Counted from the first letter of the stretch, positions 28,601-35,356 are shown. The stretch: DNA of 43,401 nucleotides from an uncultured Flavobacteriaceae bacterium (GCA_938017825.1 CALIJE010000065.1:1-43401); one strand, 5' to 3'. Numbers and translations are program-made. Notes: generated by a model from the sequence alone, not told the origin.

Positions 28601-28707
28601 GGGTAAACAATAAAGGGGATTTTAGCAATGGTATTGCTACTATTCAAAGCATGTATGCTCCAGAATTCAGTAGTCATTCAGAGGGTATTCGCGTGCAAGT
28701 GAACTAA
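22603..28707 (+). CDS. Large alpha-2-macroglobulin family protein with thioester motif
   Basis: 2034 residues with a cleavable signal peptide (ending SLAQ) and no lipobox, so periplasmic or surface soluble. An N-terminal helical region (about 25-380) precedes macroglobulin domains; the MG2-type motif DRSIYRPGHPLYFKG starts at 593. The conserved TPEALTKWNVQLLAHTK lies near 1280. The thioester-domain motif YECNEQTF holds Cys1490 and Gln1493, so the thioester pair is intact. It closes with a receptor-binding-like beta domain. The family traps proteases or protects the envelope. Unusually, residues 1200-1228 read like the TonB-linker/plug start of SusC proteins (DEVIVTAKGVSRETEALGYA). It is followed by a regulatory-domain gene and a transglutaminase-like gene on the same strand. 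Confidence 0.9.
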   Translation: MMKHLFTVLTIILFSQMSLAQQSNQSFQTLWAQVEKLERGALTKSALELVTTIAEKAKKEKNSAQLVKTLLYSSKYAQTLQEDAQLKIISDFKNEIAQADVPVKNILESYLANLYWQYFQQHRYQFYNRTKTAVKVDSTDFRSWDLTTLFEEINLHFDASLENEERLKGIPISTFDLILNQQDDTEEYRPTLFDLLAHNALSFFKSNENKITRPADKFEISDPDLLCDGSTYIEKGIQTNDETSLQAKALRIYQRLLKHHQDSKKPYTFAEIDIERLLFIYGNATFENKEQQLQEVLQNIISANEGSLASGLYQYQLAMLFYTQGQQYQPKTSETNRWKIKEALAKCDSVIRELPDSRGANQCKSLKSQILQASLQLTTERHIPVQSTARILVNYKNLKGLKLSAHKATKRDLAKLNELYPEEKIYAFIKQLPVTETWNASLKNEGDYQAHSTEIAIPKLDNGQYIILAEPQVGRNKTFSYSPVQITDIALSETRTNTHHYFQVINRLNGHPLSGAKFTIRYRKNYDGPRLSKNFTSDKKGNITIPLNKENWSNVDITVTHAKDQAHFEDFYVNRRYDQNRKGTNNTCFLFTDRSIYRPGHPLYFKGIAIKQEYDVSSVLTQEKVSVQLKDVNGQIVKQEDFITNDYGSFSGEFILPNSGLTGQFSLQVVSNSLSLSGYVGFSVEEYKRPKFETSFEPVTEAYKVNDTVTVKGMAVAYAGSTITDAKVSYRVKRVVYYPRWCYWYYPDLRSSPQEIAHGETKTDASGKYELSFKALADNSVDKNNMPTFSYEVTADVTDINGETHSATTLVTIGYHTMTATMGIANPFDKDLKENKLTISTTNLNGQFVPAKGMVKMYKLKAPESVNRPRSWPAPDYEGWSKTEFKKLYPHDAHTNEHDSATWEKGELVWQADFDTAKSKELSLGNTKKWRSGKYVLELVSEDKYGQPVKDILQTTLFSQDDKNLADKGLFEIKTDKNSYTIGDKAKVTLRSSAKDLHVTVTIEKDHQLIETKLIRLSNNSESFSVPVTKDDLGGFAITYSFAYYNHFQAGSLNILVPYPNSQLEIETLTFRDKLQPGIDETWSFKIKGPEGEKVTAELLASMYDASLDAFRGHYWSFNPLVRPIYYTNRTANAYNCFGVRAFSTYMDNERYGYDGLYFDSFNWFGLYFGHGSIYGNTPVRSMRGTVAGLEVVENDAAFDEVIVTAKGVSRETEALGYAVTSVKAEELSAPPSEETINEKNKTETAGVQIRKNLQENAFFFPHLKTDKEGNVSFNFTTPEALTKWNVQLLAHTKNLESTYTSLQTVTQKELMVIPNAPRFLREGDEIFISTKIANLTKRELAGQAKLALVNALTGEDIVGTLIETPQGETPNPINVRSFEVDSLGNTQVSWKLQIPESIQAVQYTVTAKAGDFSDGEQNVLPVLTNRMLVTETMPMWVRSNQSKTFTLDKLKANLSSTLQHHKLTLEITSNPAWYAVQALPYLMEYPYECNEQTFSKYYANTLATHIAQSNPSIERVFDQWASSDALISKLEKNQELKSLLIEETPWLRDAQSETEQKKRIALLFNLNKMRNEQATALNKLQQNQKSSGAWPWFNGGPDNRYITQHIITGLGHLKQLNVTQGQVEKQNSTMVQRALNYLDAEFVKEYNQMKRFAENLSDDHLSSTQIHYLYMRSFFKEIKTSKKVRDIMNYYKGQAQKYWTGKGLYAQGMLALIMHRSNNDKTSSKILRALKENSITSDELGMYWKENTSSWYWYRAPIETQSLLIEAFSEITPQDVDTVDHLKIWLLKNKQTNQWKTTKATSEAVYALLLQGSDWLSVTEAVEVLIAGEHIEAARLENVEIEAGTGYYKTAWSGSEVESKMAEVQLRKKGEGIAWGALYWQYFEDLDKISPAETPLKLKKKLFLKKNTDTGEQMSEVTDKTSLKVGDLVRVRIELRADRSMEFVHMKDMRAAGLEPINVISRYKWQDGLGYYESTKDASTNFFFDYLPKGVFVFEYDLRVNNKGDFSNGIATIQSMYAPEFSSHSEGIRVQVN

Positions 28708-28843
28708 GAATTTAGTACTTTAGAAAAAGAAGTTACGTAACAAATTGATGTGTTTGCTCATTTTAAAGCGGCCATTGCTCAATATATGTTTTAAATGCCC
28801 TTCGAAGATTTTAGTTTAGGGTAAACTTTAAAACCAAGAGATT

Positions 28844-29329
28844 ATGAAAAATGTATTACGAATTACGGTAAAGGGCTTTTACGTACTAACGCTTTTCGCG
28901 CTATTAGGTGTTCAAGCCCAAGAAATGACAAGTCTTGAGCCTATTATTGGCAATGAATTGACCACTATGATTGCCGAAAAGACAAGCGGCGTTTCCGTGT
29001 ATGTGGTAAAGGGCAGTGTAGTTGACCAAGACAATTTGCCCCTTGAAGGCGTAAATGTTTACTTAAAGGGAACCAGCGCAGGTATTGTAACAGACTCAGA
29101 TGGGAAATTCGAATGGCCCAATAAATTAGATGTCGGTAAGGTTCTTGTTTTTAGCTATATCGGTTATAATCCTCAGGAATATACGGTTGTCGAAAGTGAT
29201 AGTGAAACCATAGAGGTCGCTATAACTTTTGACCTATCTGATATTTCCTTAATGGGGGCCGTAGAAGTCGAAGGGGTGTACAAGTCTAAGCGCAATGTCT
29301 TTCAAAAATTCATCGACTTGTTCAGGTAA
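28844..29329 (+). CDS. Stand-alone carboxypeptidase-regulatory-like (SusC N-domain-like) exported protein
   Basis: 161 residues with a signal peptide (ending GVQAQ). Residues about 55-130 form the carboxypeptidase D-regulatory-like beta-sandwich that begins SusC proteins: VVKGSVVDQDNLPLEGVNVY, GTSAGIVTDSDGKFEW and VLVFSYIGYNPQEYTV. In SusC proteins a plug and barrel follow; here the protein ends after the short basic tail KSKRNVFQKFIDLFR. No lipobox. The stop codon shares one base with the next ATG (TAATG at 29327-29331), so it is translationally coupled to the transglutaminase-like gene. Probably an adaptor in the macroglobulin operon; function unknown. Confidence 0.8.
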   Translation: MKNVLRITVKGFYVLTLFALLGVQAQEMTSLEPIIGNELTTMIAEKTSGVSVYVVKGSVVDQDNLPLEGVNVYLKGTSAGIVTDSDGKFEWPNKLDVGKVLVFSYIGYNPQEYTVVESDSETIEVAITFDLSDISLMGAVEVEGVYKSKRNVFQKFIDLFR

Positions 29330-30342
29330 TGAAATCTACAGGCGTATTGTTTTTTTTCATCTGTGCTGCCCTTTTCGGGCAGCACACTGATTTTGAGGAG
29401 GTCAGTTTTGTCAAGGCAGATAGCATCGCATTATCGCATAAAGGCGAAAGTCTTAAAAATTTGCCGCTACTTACCTTTAAGTTAACCTCCCAATTGACCA
29501 ACGAGATTGAAAAATTCAGGGCCATTTACACATGGGTCTGTACCAATATCGAAAATGATTATGGGGCCTATAAACGCACTATAAAGAAACGAAAGAAACT
29601 ACTAGACGATAAAGAGGCACTTACCGAATGGAACAATAGTATTACCCCTAAGGTTTTTAAAAAGTTAGTGGATCACAAAAAAACAGCCTGTACCGGATAT
29701 GCGTACTTGGTTCGTGAATTGGCACGTTTGGCAGACATTAATTGTAAGATTGTAAACGGGTATGGCCGTACACCCACCTTGATCTTGGACAATAACAGCA
29801 TTCCCAATCATGCCTGGAATGCGGTTGAGCTAGATGGCAAGTGGTACCTCTGCGACCCTACTTGGTCGGCTGGGCGAATTGTATTGGAGGATGACGGACC
29901 GCGATTTGAAGCTGACTATTTCGACGGCTATTTTCTATCGGATCCGGCATTGTTCATCAAGAATCATTATCCCTTGGATACGACTTGGTCTATGCTACAA
30001 AAAGCACCTGACTTCAACGTTTTCTTGGATGGCCCCGTCGTATATAAAAGTGCTTTTCGTGCGCAAATCACGCCCGTGATGCCAAGTTTAATGCAACAAG
30101 AAATTCGTACGGACGAGTCTATAACGTTCTCTATGAAAAGCAACAAAATCTTGGCCGACGACTCTTTTTCTTTGGTTTTGAGTACCGGGAGCAGCACAAA
30201 ACATATTGAACCGAAAGTCTTAAGAGATCGAAATCTATATACTCTTGAGCACACCTTTAATAAATCGGGGAAATATGATGTGCACCTCAAAGTTGATGAT
30301 GATCTAATCGCAACTTATGTAGTACGGGTAAAGCGCAAATAA
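29329..30342 (+). CDS. Transglutaminase-like (TGc) exported protein
   Basis: 337 residues with an N-terminal signal peptide (about residues 1-19). A transglutaminase/peptidase-like core carries the Cys-His-Asp triad: Cys121 in KTACTGYA, His161 in PNHAWNAV and Asp176 in LCDPTWSAG. The entry region FRAIYTWVCTNIENDY is also typical. The C-terminal part (about 230-337) is a beta-sandwich ending DDLIATYVVRVKRK. Bacterial members of this superfamily are often proteases or amidases rather than cross-linkers. Coupled to the regulatory-domain gene by the TAATG overlap and the last gene of the macroglobulin cluster; convergent with the LytTR gene after 13 bases. Confidence 0.88.
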   Translation: MKSTGVLFFFICAALFGQHTDFEEVSFVKADSIALSHKGESLKNLPLLTFKLTSQLTNEIEKFRAIYTWVCTNIENDYGAYKRTIKKRKKLLDDKEALTEWNNSITPKVFKKLVDHKKTACTGYAYLVRELARLADINCKIVNGYGRTPTLILDNNSIPNHAWNAVELDGKWYLCDPTWSAGRIVLEDDGPRFEADYFDGYFLSDPALFIKNHYPLDTTWSMLQKAPDFNVFLDGPVVYKSAFRAQITPVMPSLMQQEIRTDESITFSMKSNKILADDSFSLVLSTGSSTKHIEPKVLRDRNLYTLEHTFNKSGKYDVHLKVDDDLIATYVVRVKRK

Positions 30343-30355
30343 GTCTGAGCAGCAC

Positions 30356-31087
30356 TTAAAGACTCATTTTATCCTTAAACAGATAGGATTGCCTTCTTGA
30401 CACTTCGATTTCGTCTTCGTTCTGCATAGTGAGTTTTAGTTTTCCATTAAACCAGGGCACCACGTTCTTTATAAAGTTGGTATTGATAATCTGCTGTCTA
30501 TTTGCCCTAAAAAAGTACTTTTCCGGAAGCTTTCCTTCTACCTGATTCAAAGACTTGTAGAGCATGGGGCGCTCCTCTTGGAAAAATACTCTGGTGTAAT
30601 TACCCACGATTTCCATATGTGAAATATCGCCAACTTTTATCAACCAACATTTTTCACCGTCTTTTATAAAGATCTGGCTGTTACCGGTTAGGCGTTCAGT
30701 GGTGTCATTTTTTTCGCTGGATGTTTCGATTAGCTTAGATTTAACCTTGTCAATCGCCAAGGCAAAGCGTTTTTCATTTATGGGTTTTAGGAGATAATCA
30801 AGGGCATTATATTCAAAGGACTTAATGGCGTATTCATCAAAAGCCGTGGTAAAAACGGTTATCGGAACCTCATCGAGCATTTCCAATAATTCAAAACCAT
30901 CTTTTTCAGGCATATTAATATCGAGAAACAAGAGATCGGGGCGACCATCTTCAATAAGGGCATAACCATCATCTACATTCTCAGCTTCACCGACCAATTC
31001 TATTTCCGGAAATTGCTTTATGAGTTGCTTTAGCTCATTCCTAGCTAAACGCGAATCCTCAACAATGACTGCTTTTATTGTGCTCAT
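30356..31087 (-). CDS. LytTR-family response regulator
   Basis: 243-residue DNA-binding response regulator. The receiver domain (1-120) has the acidic pair Glu10/Asp11, phospho-acceptor Asp56 in LFLDINMP, the Thr in FTTAFDEYA and Lys in LLKPINEKR. The LytTR output domain (about 140-243) holds the FIKDGEKCWLIKVGDI and HMEIVGNYTRVFF strands and FFRANRQQIINTNFI. Its ATG overlaps the stop of the kinase gene by four bases (31084-31087), so kinase and regulator are made together. Three LytTR-type direct repeats lie upstream of neighbouring minus-strand genes (32447, 32874, 35495), so it probably acts locally. Confidence 0.93.
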   Translation of the reverse strand: MSTIKAVIVEDSRLARNELKQLIKQFPEIELVGEAENVDDGYALIEDGRPDLLFLDINMPEKDGFELLEMLDEVPITVFTTAFDEYAIKSFEYNALDYLLKPINEKRFALAIDKVKSKLIETSSEKNDTTERLTGNSQIFIKDGEKCWLIKVGDISHMEIVGNYTRVFFQEERPMLYKSLNQVEGKLPEKYFFRANRQQIINTNFIKNVVPWFNGKLKLTMQNEDEIEVSRRQSYLFKDKMSL

Positions 31088-32154
31088 AACAAAGGTATTT
31101 TGATGGCGGCGACAACTTCGCCGTTCTCTTCTTTTAAAGAAAAGGTGGCTTCATTCCCGTATAACAATCGGAGCCTTTGTTTGATGTTTTTGAGACCCAA
31201 TTGTGTAGAACTACTTTCTATCTGTAGCGTACCTGTATTTCTGACATATATCTCCAAGTGGTCTGCTGTTTGTGATGTCGTCAATCGAATTTTGCCCCCT
31301 CCTTTTAAATTGGAAATACCATGTTTGGCCGCATTTTCAACCAGCAGCTGAATGATCATAGGTGGAATCATGGTCGTACGACTCTCAGCTTGAATTTCTT
31401 GCTCGTAAATTAATCTGTTTTCGAATTGAATCTTCGAAAGTGCGATGTAATTCTCGACCATTTCCAACTCTTCTTCCAAAGCAATGGCGTTTACATCGTT
31501 CTTCGTCAGTGAATAGCGAAGCATTTCGGAAAGTTTGGTCAACATATCCCTTGATTTTTCAACATCTTCCAACATCAAACCTCTGATATTATTGAGGCTA
31601 TTGAACATAAAATGCGGATTTATTTGACCTTTTAACGTATTTAACTGAGCCTGTTTAACAGTAGCGTTAAGCTCTGATCGTACAAGACGGTCGGCATTAA
31701 TTTTGAAGGCAATTTTTACCGACATGTAAAATATCGTCCAAACGATAATGGTCATGAAGGAGTTGAAAATTAGAAAACCTATTCCGAAATTTTCGTAGAT
31801 CGCAGGGATTTCAACCTCTTCGTGATCAAAATAGCCTTTAAAGAAACCTGCTCCATATGTTAGCGCAGCATAAACAATGGAGGCAACTGCTACTGCACCA
31901 AGAATCTTCATCAACTCCTTGGAATCGAAATTGTCGAGAAAAATTCTGCGGTTTAAGTAATGCCGCAAAATACCGGTAGTCAGCAATCCGATGGCCAACC
32001 CAATCCATAATGCGAAAAAGAAAAAACTACTTTCCTTATATCCTCCTTCATTGGGAGTGAATATATAACCCACATAGGTCATACCCCCCCACCCTAGTAG
32101 TTGTACTGCCCAAAAGGCCAGATTCCATTTTGTACTGGATTTTTTTACTTGCAT
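31084..32154 (-). CDS. LytS/YehU-type sensor histidine kinase
   Basis: 356-residue inner-membrane kinase. Four hydrophobic segments occupy about residues 12-160 with no large extracytoplasmic domain, so it probably senses within the membrane. Then follows the His_kinase domain of the LytS/YehU type with phospho-accepting His181 in LKGQINPHFMFNSLNN. The ATPase end carries PPMIIQLLVENAAKHGI (N-box) and GLKNIKQRLRLLYG (G-box). It is the first gene of the pair with the LytTR regulator. A -7 element reading TATATTTG lies 17 bases upstream, giving it its own promoter downstream of the small membrane-protein gene. Confidence 0.93.
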   Translation of the reverse strand: MQVKKSSTKWNLAFWAVQLLGWGGMTYVGYIFTPNEGGYKESSFFFFALWIGLAIGLLTTGILRHYLNRRIFLDNFDSKELMKILGAVAVASIVYAALTYGAGFFKGYFDHEEVEIPAIYENFGIGFLIFNSFMTIIVWTIFYMSVKIAFKINADRLVRSELNATVKQAQLNTLKGQINPHFMFNSLNNIRGLMLEDVEKSRDMLTKLSEMLRYSLTKNDVNAIALEEELEMVENYIALSKIQFENRLIYEQEIQAESRTTMIPPMIIQLLVENAAKHGISNLKGGGKIRLTTSQTADHLEIYVRNTGTLQIESSSTQLGLKNIKQRLRLLYGNEATFSLKEENGEVVAAIKIPLL

Positions 32155-32171
32155 ATGCCAATGTCGAATTT

Positions 32172-32179
32172 CAAATATA
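32172..32179 (-). promoter_or_regulatory. Predicted -7 element of the kinase/regulator pair
   Basis: On the minus strand TATATTTG, an exact TAnnTTTG match, lies 17 bases upstream of the kinase ATG at 32154. No LytTR-type repeat is found at the 33-base distance used by the other three promoters. Confidence 0.5.
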
Positions 32180-32192
32180 GCCTAAAACTAAT

Positions 32193-32306
32193 TTAGTGAA
32201 GAAGATGATAAGCCTCTTGACCTACGCGGTAACCTAGTGCAAATAGCACAATTGCAATTACCAGAACAATACCTATTTGCTTTGTAGTGATTTTGTTGGT
32301 TTTCAT
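32193..32306 (-). CDS. 37-residue single-pass membrane protein (small protein A)
   Basis: A short frame starting at ATG 32306 with 37 residues: a basic N-terminus MKTNKITTKQ, one transmembrane helix IGIVLVIAIVLFALGY and a short tail RVGQEAYHLLH. The layout (positive inside, one helix) is that of a genuine small membrane protein, and the frame ends in TAA 39 bases before the kinase start. A longer frame on the same strand (32188-32433) reads through it in another frame with a low-complexity, membrane-less product and is not real. Its promoter region carries a LytTR-type repeat pair (32447-32476) and a -7-like element (32406-32413). Confidence 0.75.
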   Translation of the reverse strand: MKTNKITTKQIGIVLVIAIVLFALGYRVGQEAYHLLH

Positions 32307-32405
32307 GTGTAAAGGAGTTATACGATTCTAAAAAAACAAACTGAGTAATATTGATACTATAATTTTGATTAAAACGATCATAGTGCAAGTCTTTTTTGTT
32401 GATAT

Positions 32406-32413
32406 TAAAATTA
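32406..32413 (-). promoter_or_regulatory. Predicted -7 element of small protein A
   Basis: On the minus strand TAATTTTA, one mismatch from TAnnTTTG. Exactly 33 bases lie between its 5' end and the proximal LytTR half-site at 32447-32455, as at the other two sites. Leader to the ATG at 32306 is about 95 bases. Confidence 0.5.
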
Positions 32414-32446
32414 ACGGAATAAACTCGTGTCATTGCCCTAATTATG

Positions 32447-32476
32447 CCGAGCGGTAAATATTAAATCGCGAGCGGT
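32447..32476 (-). promoter_or_regulatory. LytTR-type binding site 1 (21-bp-period direct repeat)
   Basis: On the minus strand ACCGCTCGC (32468-32476) and ACCGCTCGG (32447-32455), eight of nine positions identical, start 21 bases apart with a 12-base gap. They match the published LytTR consensus [TA][AC][CA]GTTN[AG][TG] at all but one position each, except the last base of the first. Lies between small proteins A and B, upstream of A. Confidence 0.65.
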
Positions 32477-32483
32477 TTACCAA

Positions 32484-32633
32484 TCAATGTAAGTGCATGG
32501 CCCAATACAGTATCTTGGTTAGGGCAAACCCCAAACAAAATCCGACGCACAGGCCAATACCTAAATATGTAATTATCCTACGGCTAGTTAGTTCCGGTTT
32601 GATATACGCATTCGTATCTTTTGAATTTTTCAT
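32484..32633 (-). CDS. 49-residue single-pass membrane protein (small protein B)
   Basis: Starts at ATG 32633; 49 residues. A polar basic N-terminus (MKNSKDTNAYIKPELTSRR) is followed by one hydrophobic helix IITYLGIGLCVGFCLGFALT and KILYWAMHLH. Glycine spacing in the helix (GIGLCVGFCLGF) suggests helix packing or oligomerisation. It begins 31 bases after the stop of small protein C, so the two are probably one transcript driven from the promoter before C. Not long enough for most gene finders. Function unknown; no homologue recognised. Confidence 0.7.
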   Translation of the reverse strand: MKNSKDTNAYIKPELTSRRIITYLGIGLCVGFCLGFALTKILYWAMHLH

Positions 32634-32664
32634 AGGTAAGCGTTTTGCCTTTAAATAAACAATT

Positions 32665-32787
32665 TTAAAGTCCGACGAATAAGTCCCCTATCTTAGAGAA
32701 TAAATAGAGTACGCCTACAGTTAAAAAGATAGTAGTCTTTACAATTTCTTTTTGCTTGATACTTTCTGAGTGCAATGTAACTTTCAT
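32665..32787 (-). CDS. 40-residue single-pass membrane protein (small protein C)
   Basis: Starts at ATG 32787; 40 residues. A polar N-terminus MKVTLHSESIKQKEIVK leads into one helix TTIFLTVGVLYLFSKIG and ends DLFVGL. It stands first in the C-B pair behind LytTR-type site 2 and a -7-like element TACTTTTA, giving a leader of about 41 bases. Convincing topology and a matching promoter support it as a real gene despite its size. Function unknown; position suggests an envelope-stress or signalling peptide under the LytTR regulator. Confidence 0.7.
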   Translation of the reverse strand: MKVTLHSESIKQKEIVKTTIFLTVGVLYLFSKIGDLFVGL

Positions 32788-32832
32788 GATATTTATGTTT
32801 TTATGATTACTAATAACTTTTGATTTCTTTAG

Positions 32833-32840
32833 TAAAAGTA
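32833..32840 (-). promoter_or_regulatory. Predicted -7 element of small proteins C and B
   Basis: On the minus strand TACTTTTA, one mismatch from TAnnTTTG. Exactly 33 bases separate it from the proximal LytTR half-site at 32874-32882. Confidence 0.5.
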
Positions 32841-32873
32841 GACCACGACACCCCCATTTGAAAGGGGTTTATG

Positions 32874-32934
32874 ACGAACGGTAAATAACGAAAAGTAAAT
32901 GGTAGTACGCGTTTACAGAGGTATGGTAAACGGT
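32874..32934 (-). promoter_or_regulatory. LytTR-type binding site 2 (two tandem repeat pairs)
   Basis: On the minus strand the proximal pair is ACCGTTCGT (32874-32882) and ACCATTTAC (32895-32903), and the distal pair AACGCGTAC (32905-32913) and ACCGTTTAC (32926-32934). Each pair has a 21-base period. ACCGTTCGT matches the LytTR consensus exactly; AACGCGTAC is a weak half-site. Upstream of small proteins C and B. Confidence 0.65.
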
Positions 32935-32999
32935 AAATTTCCAATATTGAATGGTTAGCTGATCTTTAAAAAAAGTATTGCAACAAACTTTTGTACCAT

Positions 33000-33025
33000 A
33001 AAAAAGGGAGCTTTTCGGCTCCCTT
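33000..33025 (-). terminator. Rho-independent terminator of the S9 peptidase gene
   Basis: AAGGGAGC (33004-33011) and GCTCCCTT (33018-33025) form an 8-bp stem; on the minus strand the stem is followed by a T run from the A-tract at 33000-33005. It lies about 30 bases after the peptidase stop, which separates that gene from the small membrane-protein promoters. Confidence 0.8.
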
Positions 33026-33055
33026 AAAGATTCATTCAGACGTAAAATTTATGTT

Positions 33056-35356
33056 CTAATCCTTTATAGGTTTAGACACTTGTTGTGTACCTAGATGTTT
33101 TGCATAGAAGCCCATCATTGATTTGTACAATGCTATGGAGTTTTCCTCCTTGCCAAAGCCATGACCCTCGTCATATTTTACCATATAGGGCACGTCAAAA
33201 CCTTTGGCTCTAAGTGCGGATACGATTTGATCAGATTCATCGATATTCACCCTTGGGTCATTGGCACCTTGCACCACGAACAAAGGTTTCTTTATCTTAT
33301 CGATTTGATAAACCGGCGAGACCTCTTCCATTATCGCCTTTTCCTCGGCGATATCCTCATCATACCAGATTTCTTTGATAATTTTCAAATAAGGCTTCCA
33401 ATAGGGTGGTATGGTCTTCATAAAAGTAAATAGATTCGATACCCCAACATAATCAACGCCACAAGCATATAGATCGGGAGTTTTGGTTAATCCTCTTAAA
33501 ACGGCATAGCCACCATGACTTCCACCGTAAATCGCTGCTTTATCTTTATCTACCCAGCCTTGCTCGATCACATATTGCAGGCCATCTTCAACGTCATCCA
33601 TTGCCTTTCTGCCAATTTGTTTAAAGCCAGATTCTAAGAATTCTTTGCCATAGCCACCTGAAATTCGGAAGTTAACTTGTAAGGTAGCATAGCCTCTACT
33701 GGCAAAAAGTTGTGCTTCCGGGTTAAAGCCCCATGAGTCGCGAATACCTTGCGGGCCTCCATGCGGGTTAACGATAACGGGCACTTTTTGTCCATTTATT
33801 GCGGCTTTGGGCAATGTAATGTAACCATGTAAGGTAAGGCCGTCTCTACTCTTGAAGCTAATAGGACGCATTTCGGCCATATCATCCTCTTTCAATTGTG
33901 GCATTAAATCAAACAGTTCTTTGAACTCATCTTTCGCAACATCATAAGAAAAGTACTTCCCATAAAGCTTGTCGCTGCTCACATAAATCAACAGATTGTT
34001 TTCATCGTCGGTAAAATCGGTAATGTTATATTGTCTACCCAAGAACTGTTTTTCAAATTTTGAATGCAGTTTTTTATAATAATCACTCACGGGTACGATA
34101 ACCTGCTTTGCTCCCTCGTAACTAAAGAAATCCAATTCGTAGTTTCGTTTTTTGGAGAGAGATAAATTCGACACATCGTAATCATCATTGGAAAAAACTC
34201 TTTTAATGATTTTATCTTCTTTTAGATCGAATAACAATATTTCTGCCTTATCGTTTTCCAGGTTTGAAACCACGTAGGCGTCATGAGGATATTCCGTGGC
34301 ATAATCGAAGGCCACAATAGAAAAAGCATCTTTCCAGTTTAAGCGCTTCAAAATGGTGAAATCACCATCTTCTTTCGCGTAGTAGATATCCTGTTCCACA
34401 CCATCACGAATGCGCGTAAACCCTTTTAAGTTTCCGTTTTTGTCAAAATTATAGCCCATAATGGGATTGGCCGCATCATCATTTTTATATAATTGCGTCA
34501 TTTCACCGCTAACTACATTTACTTTGTAGGGTTCAAAAACCTGAGGATTATTTTTGTTCATTTGAACAATGATATGGTCCTTGTCTTCTTTCAACAATTC
34601 GCTAAATTCGGCTCTAACACCATCAAAGGGCGTCAGATCTTTTTCGCCGGTGCCATCTAAATTCACGGCATAAACGTGGTAATTTTCATCGCCTCCTTTA
34701 TCCTTTAAGAAGACCAATCGTTCATTATTGATCCATCCGTATCCGCGAATCAGTTCTTCTTTTTCCGCTATAGCTTTCATAACCTCGCCTGTTGCAATGT
34801 TCTTCACGAATACATGGCGTTTGTTATTTCCGTCTTTTTCGCGATATGACATATACTTTCCGTCAGGGGAAAATCGAAAAGTCGAGGCTTTTGGCTTTGC
34901 AAAATAATCTTCGACCGAGTAAGCGAAATCTCCGTTTCCAAGATCGGCCAGAGCAGTAAGCGCTTCATCGCTGCTTGGTAATTCTGGATTGCCCGGAATG
35001 GTTTTTTCCGATTTTTCGAGCTGAAGGGGAAACTCCATACCACCTTGGTAAAATGTTCCCTCAATTTTTGATTCATCGAGACCGCCTACGAACTTCATAC
35101 CGGCCTTTTTATATTCAATGGTCAACACATTGTCTAAAAAGGTAGTGACATCCATAGGAATATCGGTAGCCCCTTGGGAAGGACTATCCATGGTACTGCT
35201 TAGAGCCCCATCAGTATCAGTAATATTAAATACCAAAGGCATTTCGGTGCCCTGAACCGATAAATTTCCTTTCCATGTTCCTGTAACCTCTTGGGCATAG
35301 GTCTGTAGACCCATCACCAATAAGGCAATGATCATAATGCTCTTGATTTTTTCCAT
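33056..35356 (-). CDS. S9-family prolyl-oligopeptidase-like peptidase with an extra N-terminal domain
   Basis: 766 residues, signal peptide ending TYAQ, so exported. Residues about 22-120 form an extra small beta domain (GTWKGNLSVQGTEMPLVFNI, MDSPSQGATDIPMD and TFYQGGMEFPLQLEKSEK). I know that domain mainly from exported alpha/beta hydrolases of other subfamilies. A beta-propeller and then an S9 peptidase domain follow with Ser613 in GGSHGG, Asp700 in ANDPRV and His732 in EGHGFG. It hydrolyses short peptides or processes N-acyl peptides, probably in the periplasm. LytTR-type site 3 lies upstream, as part of the predicted local regulon. A strong terminator follows. Confidence 0.9.
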   Translation of the reverse strand: MEKIKSIMIIALLVMGLQTYAQEVTGTWKGNLSVQGTEMPLVFNITDTDGALSSTMDSPSQGATDIPMDVTTFLDNVLTIEYKKAGMKFVGGLDESKIEGTFYQGGMEFPLQLEKSEKTIPGNPELPSSDEALTALADLGNGDFAYSVEDYFAKPKASTFRFSPDGKYMSYREKDGNNKRHVFVKNIATGEVMKAIAEKEELIRGYGWINNERLVFLKDKGGDENYHVYAVNLDGTGEKDLTPFDGVRAEFSELLKEDKDHIIVQMNKNNPQVFEPYKVNVVSGEMTQLYKNDDAANPIMGYNFDKNGNLKGFTRIRDGVEQDIYYAKEDGDFTILKRLNWKDAFSIVAFDYATEYPHDAYVVSNLENDKAEILLFDLKEDKIIKRVFSNDDYDVSNLSLSKKRNYELDFFSYEGAKQVIVPVSDYYKKLHSKFEKQFLGRQYNITDFTDDENNLLIYVSSDKLYGKYFSYDVAKDEFKELFDLMPQLKEDDMAEMRPISFKSRDGLTLHGYITLPKAAINGQKVPVIVNPHGGPQGIRDSWGFNPEAQLFASRGYATLQVNFRISGGYGKEFLESGFKQIGRKAMDDVEDGLQYVIEQGWVDKDKAAIYGGSHGGYAVLRGLTKTPDLYACGVDYVGVSNLFTFMKTIPPYWKPYLKIIKEIWYDEDIAEEKAIMEEVSPVYQIDKIKKPLFVVQGANDPRVNIDESDQIVSALRAKGFDVPYMVKYDEGHGFGKEENSIALYKSMMGFYAKHLGTQQVSKPIKD

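Noticed and set aside
32188-32433. An 81-codon minus-strand frame covering the small protein A region
   Set aside because: It has no hydrophobic helix and is rich in Asn, Ser and Arg. The shorter frame 32193-32306 has clear membrane-protein structure, and the long frame's 5' part overlaps a LytTR-linked -7 element.
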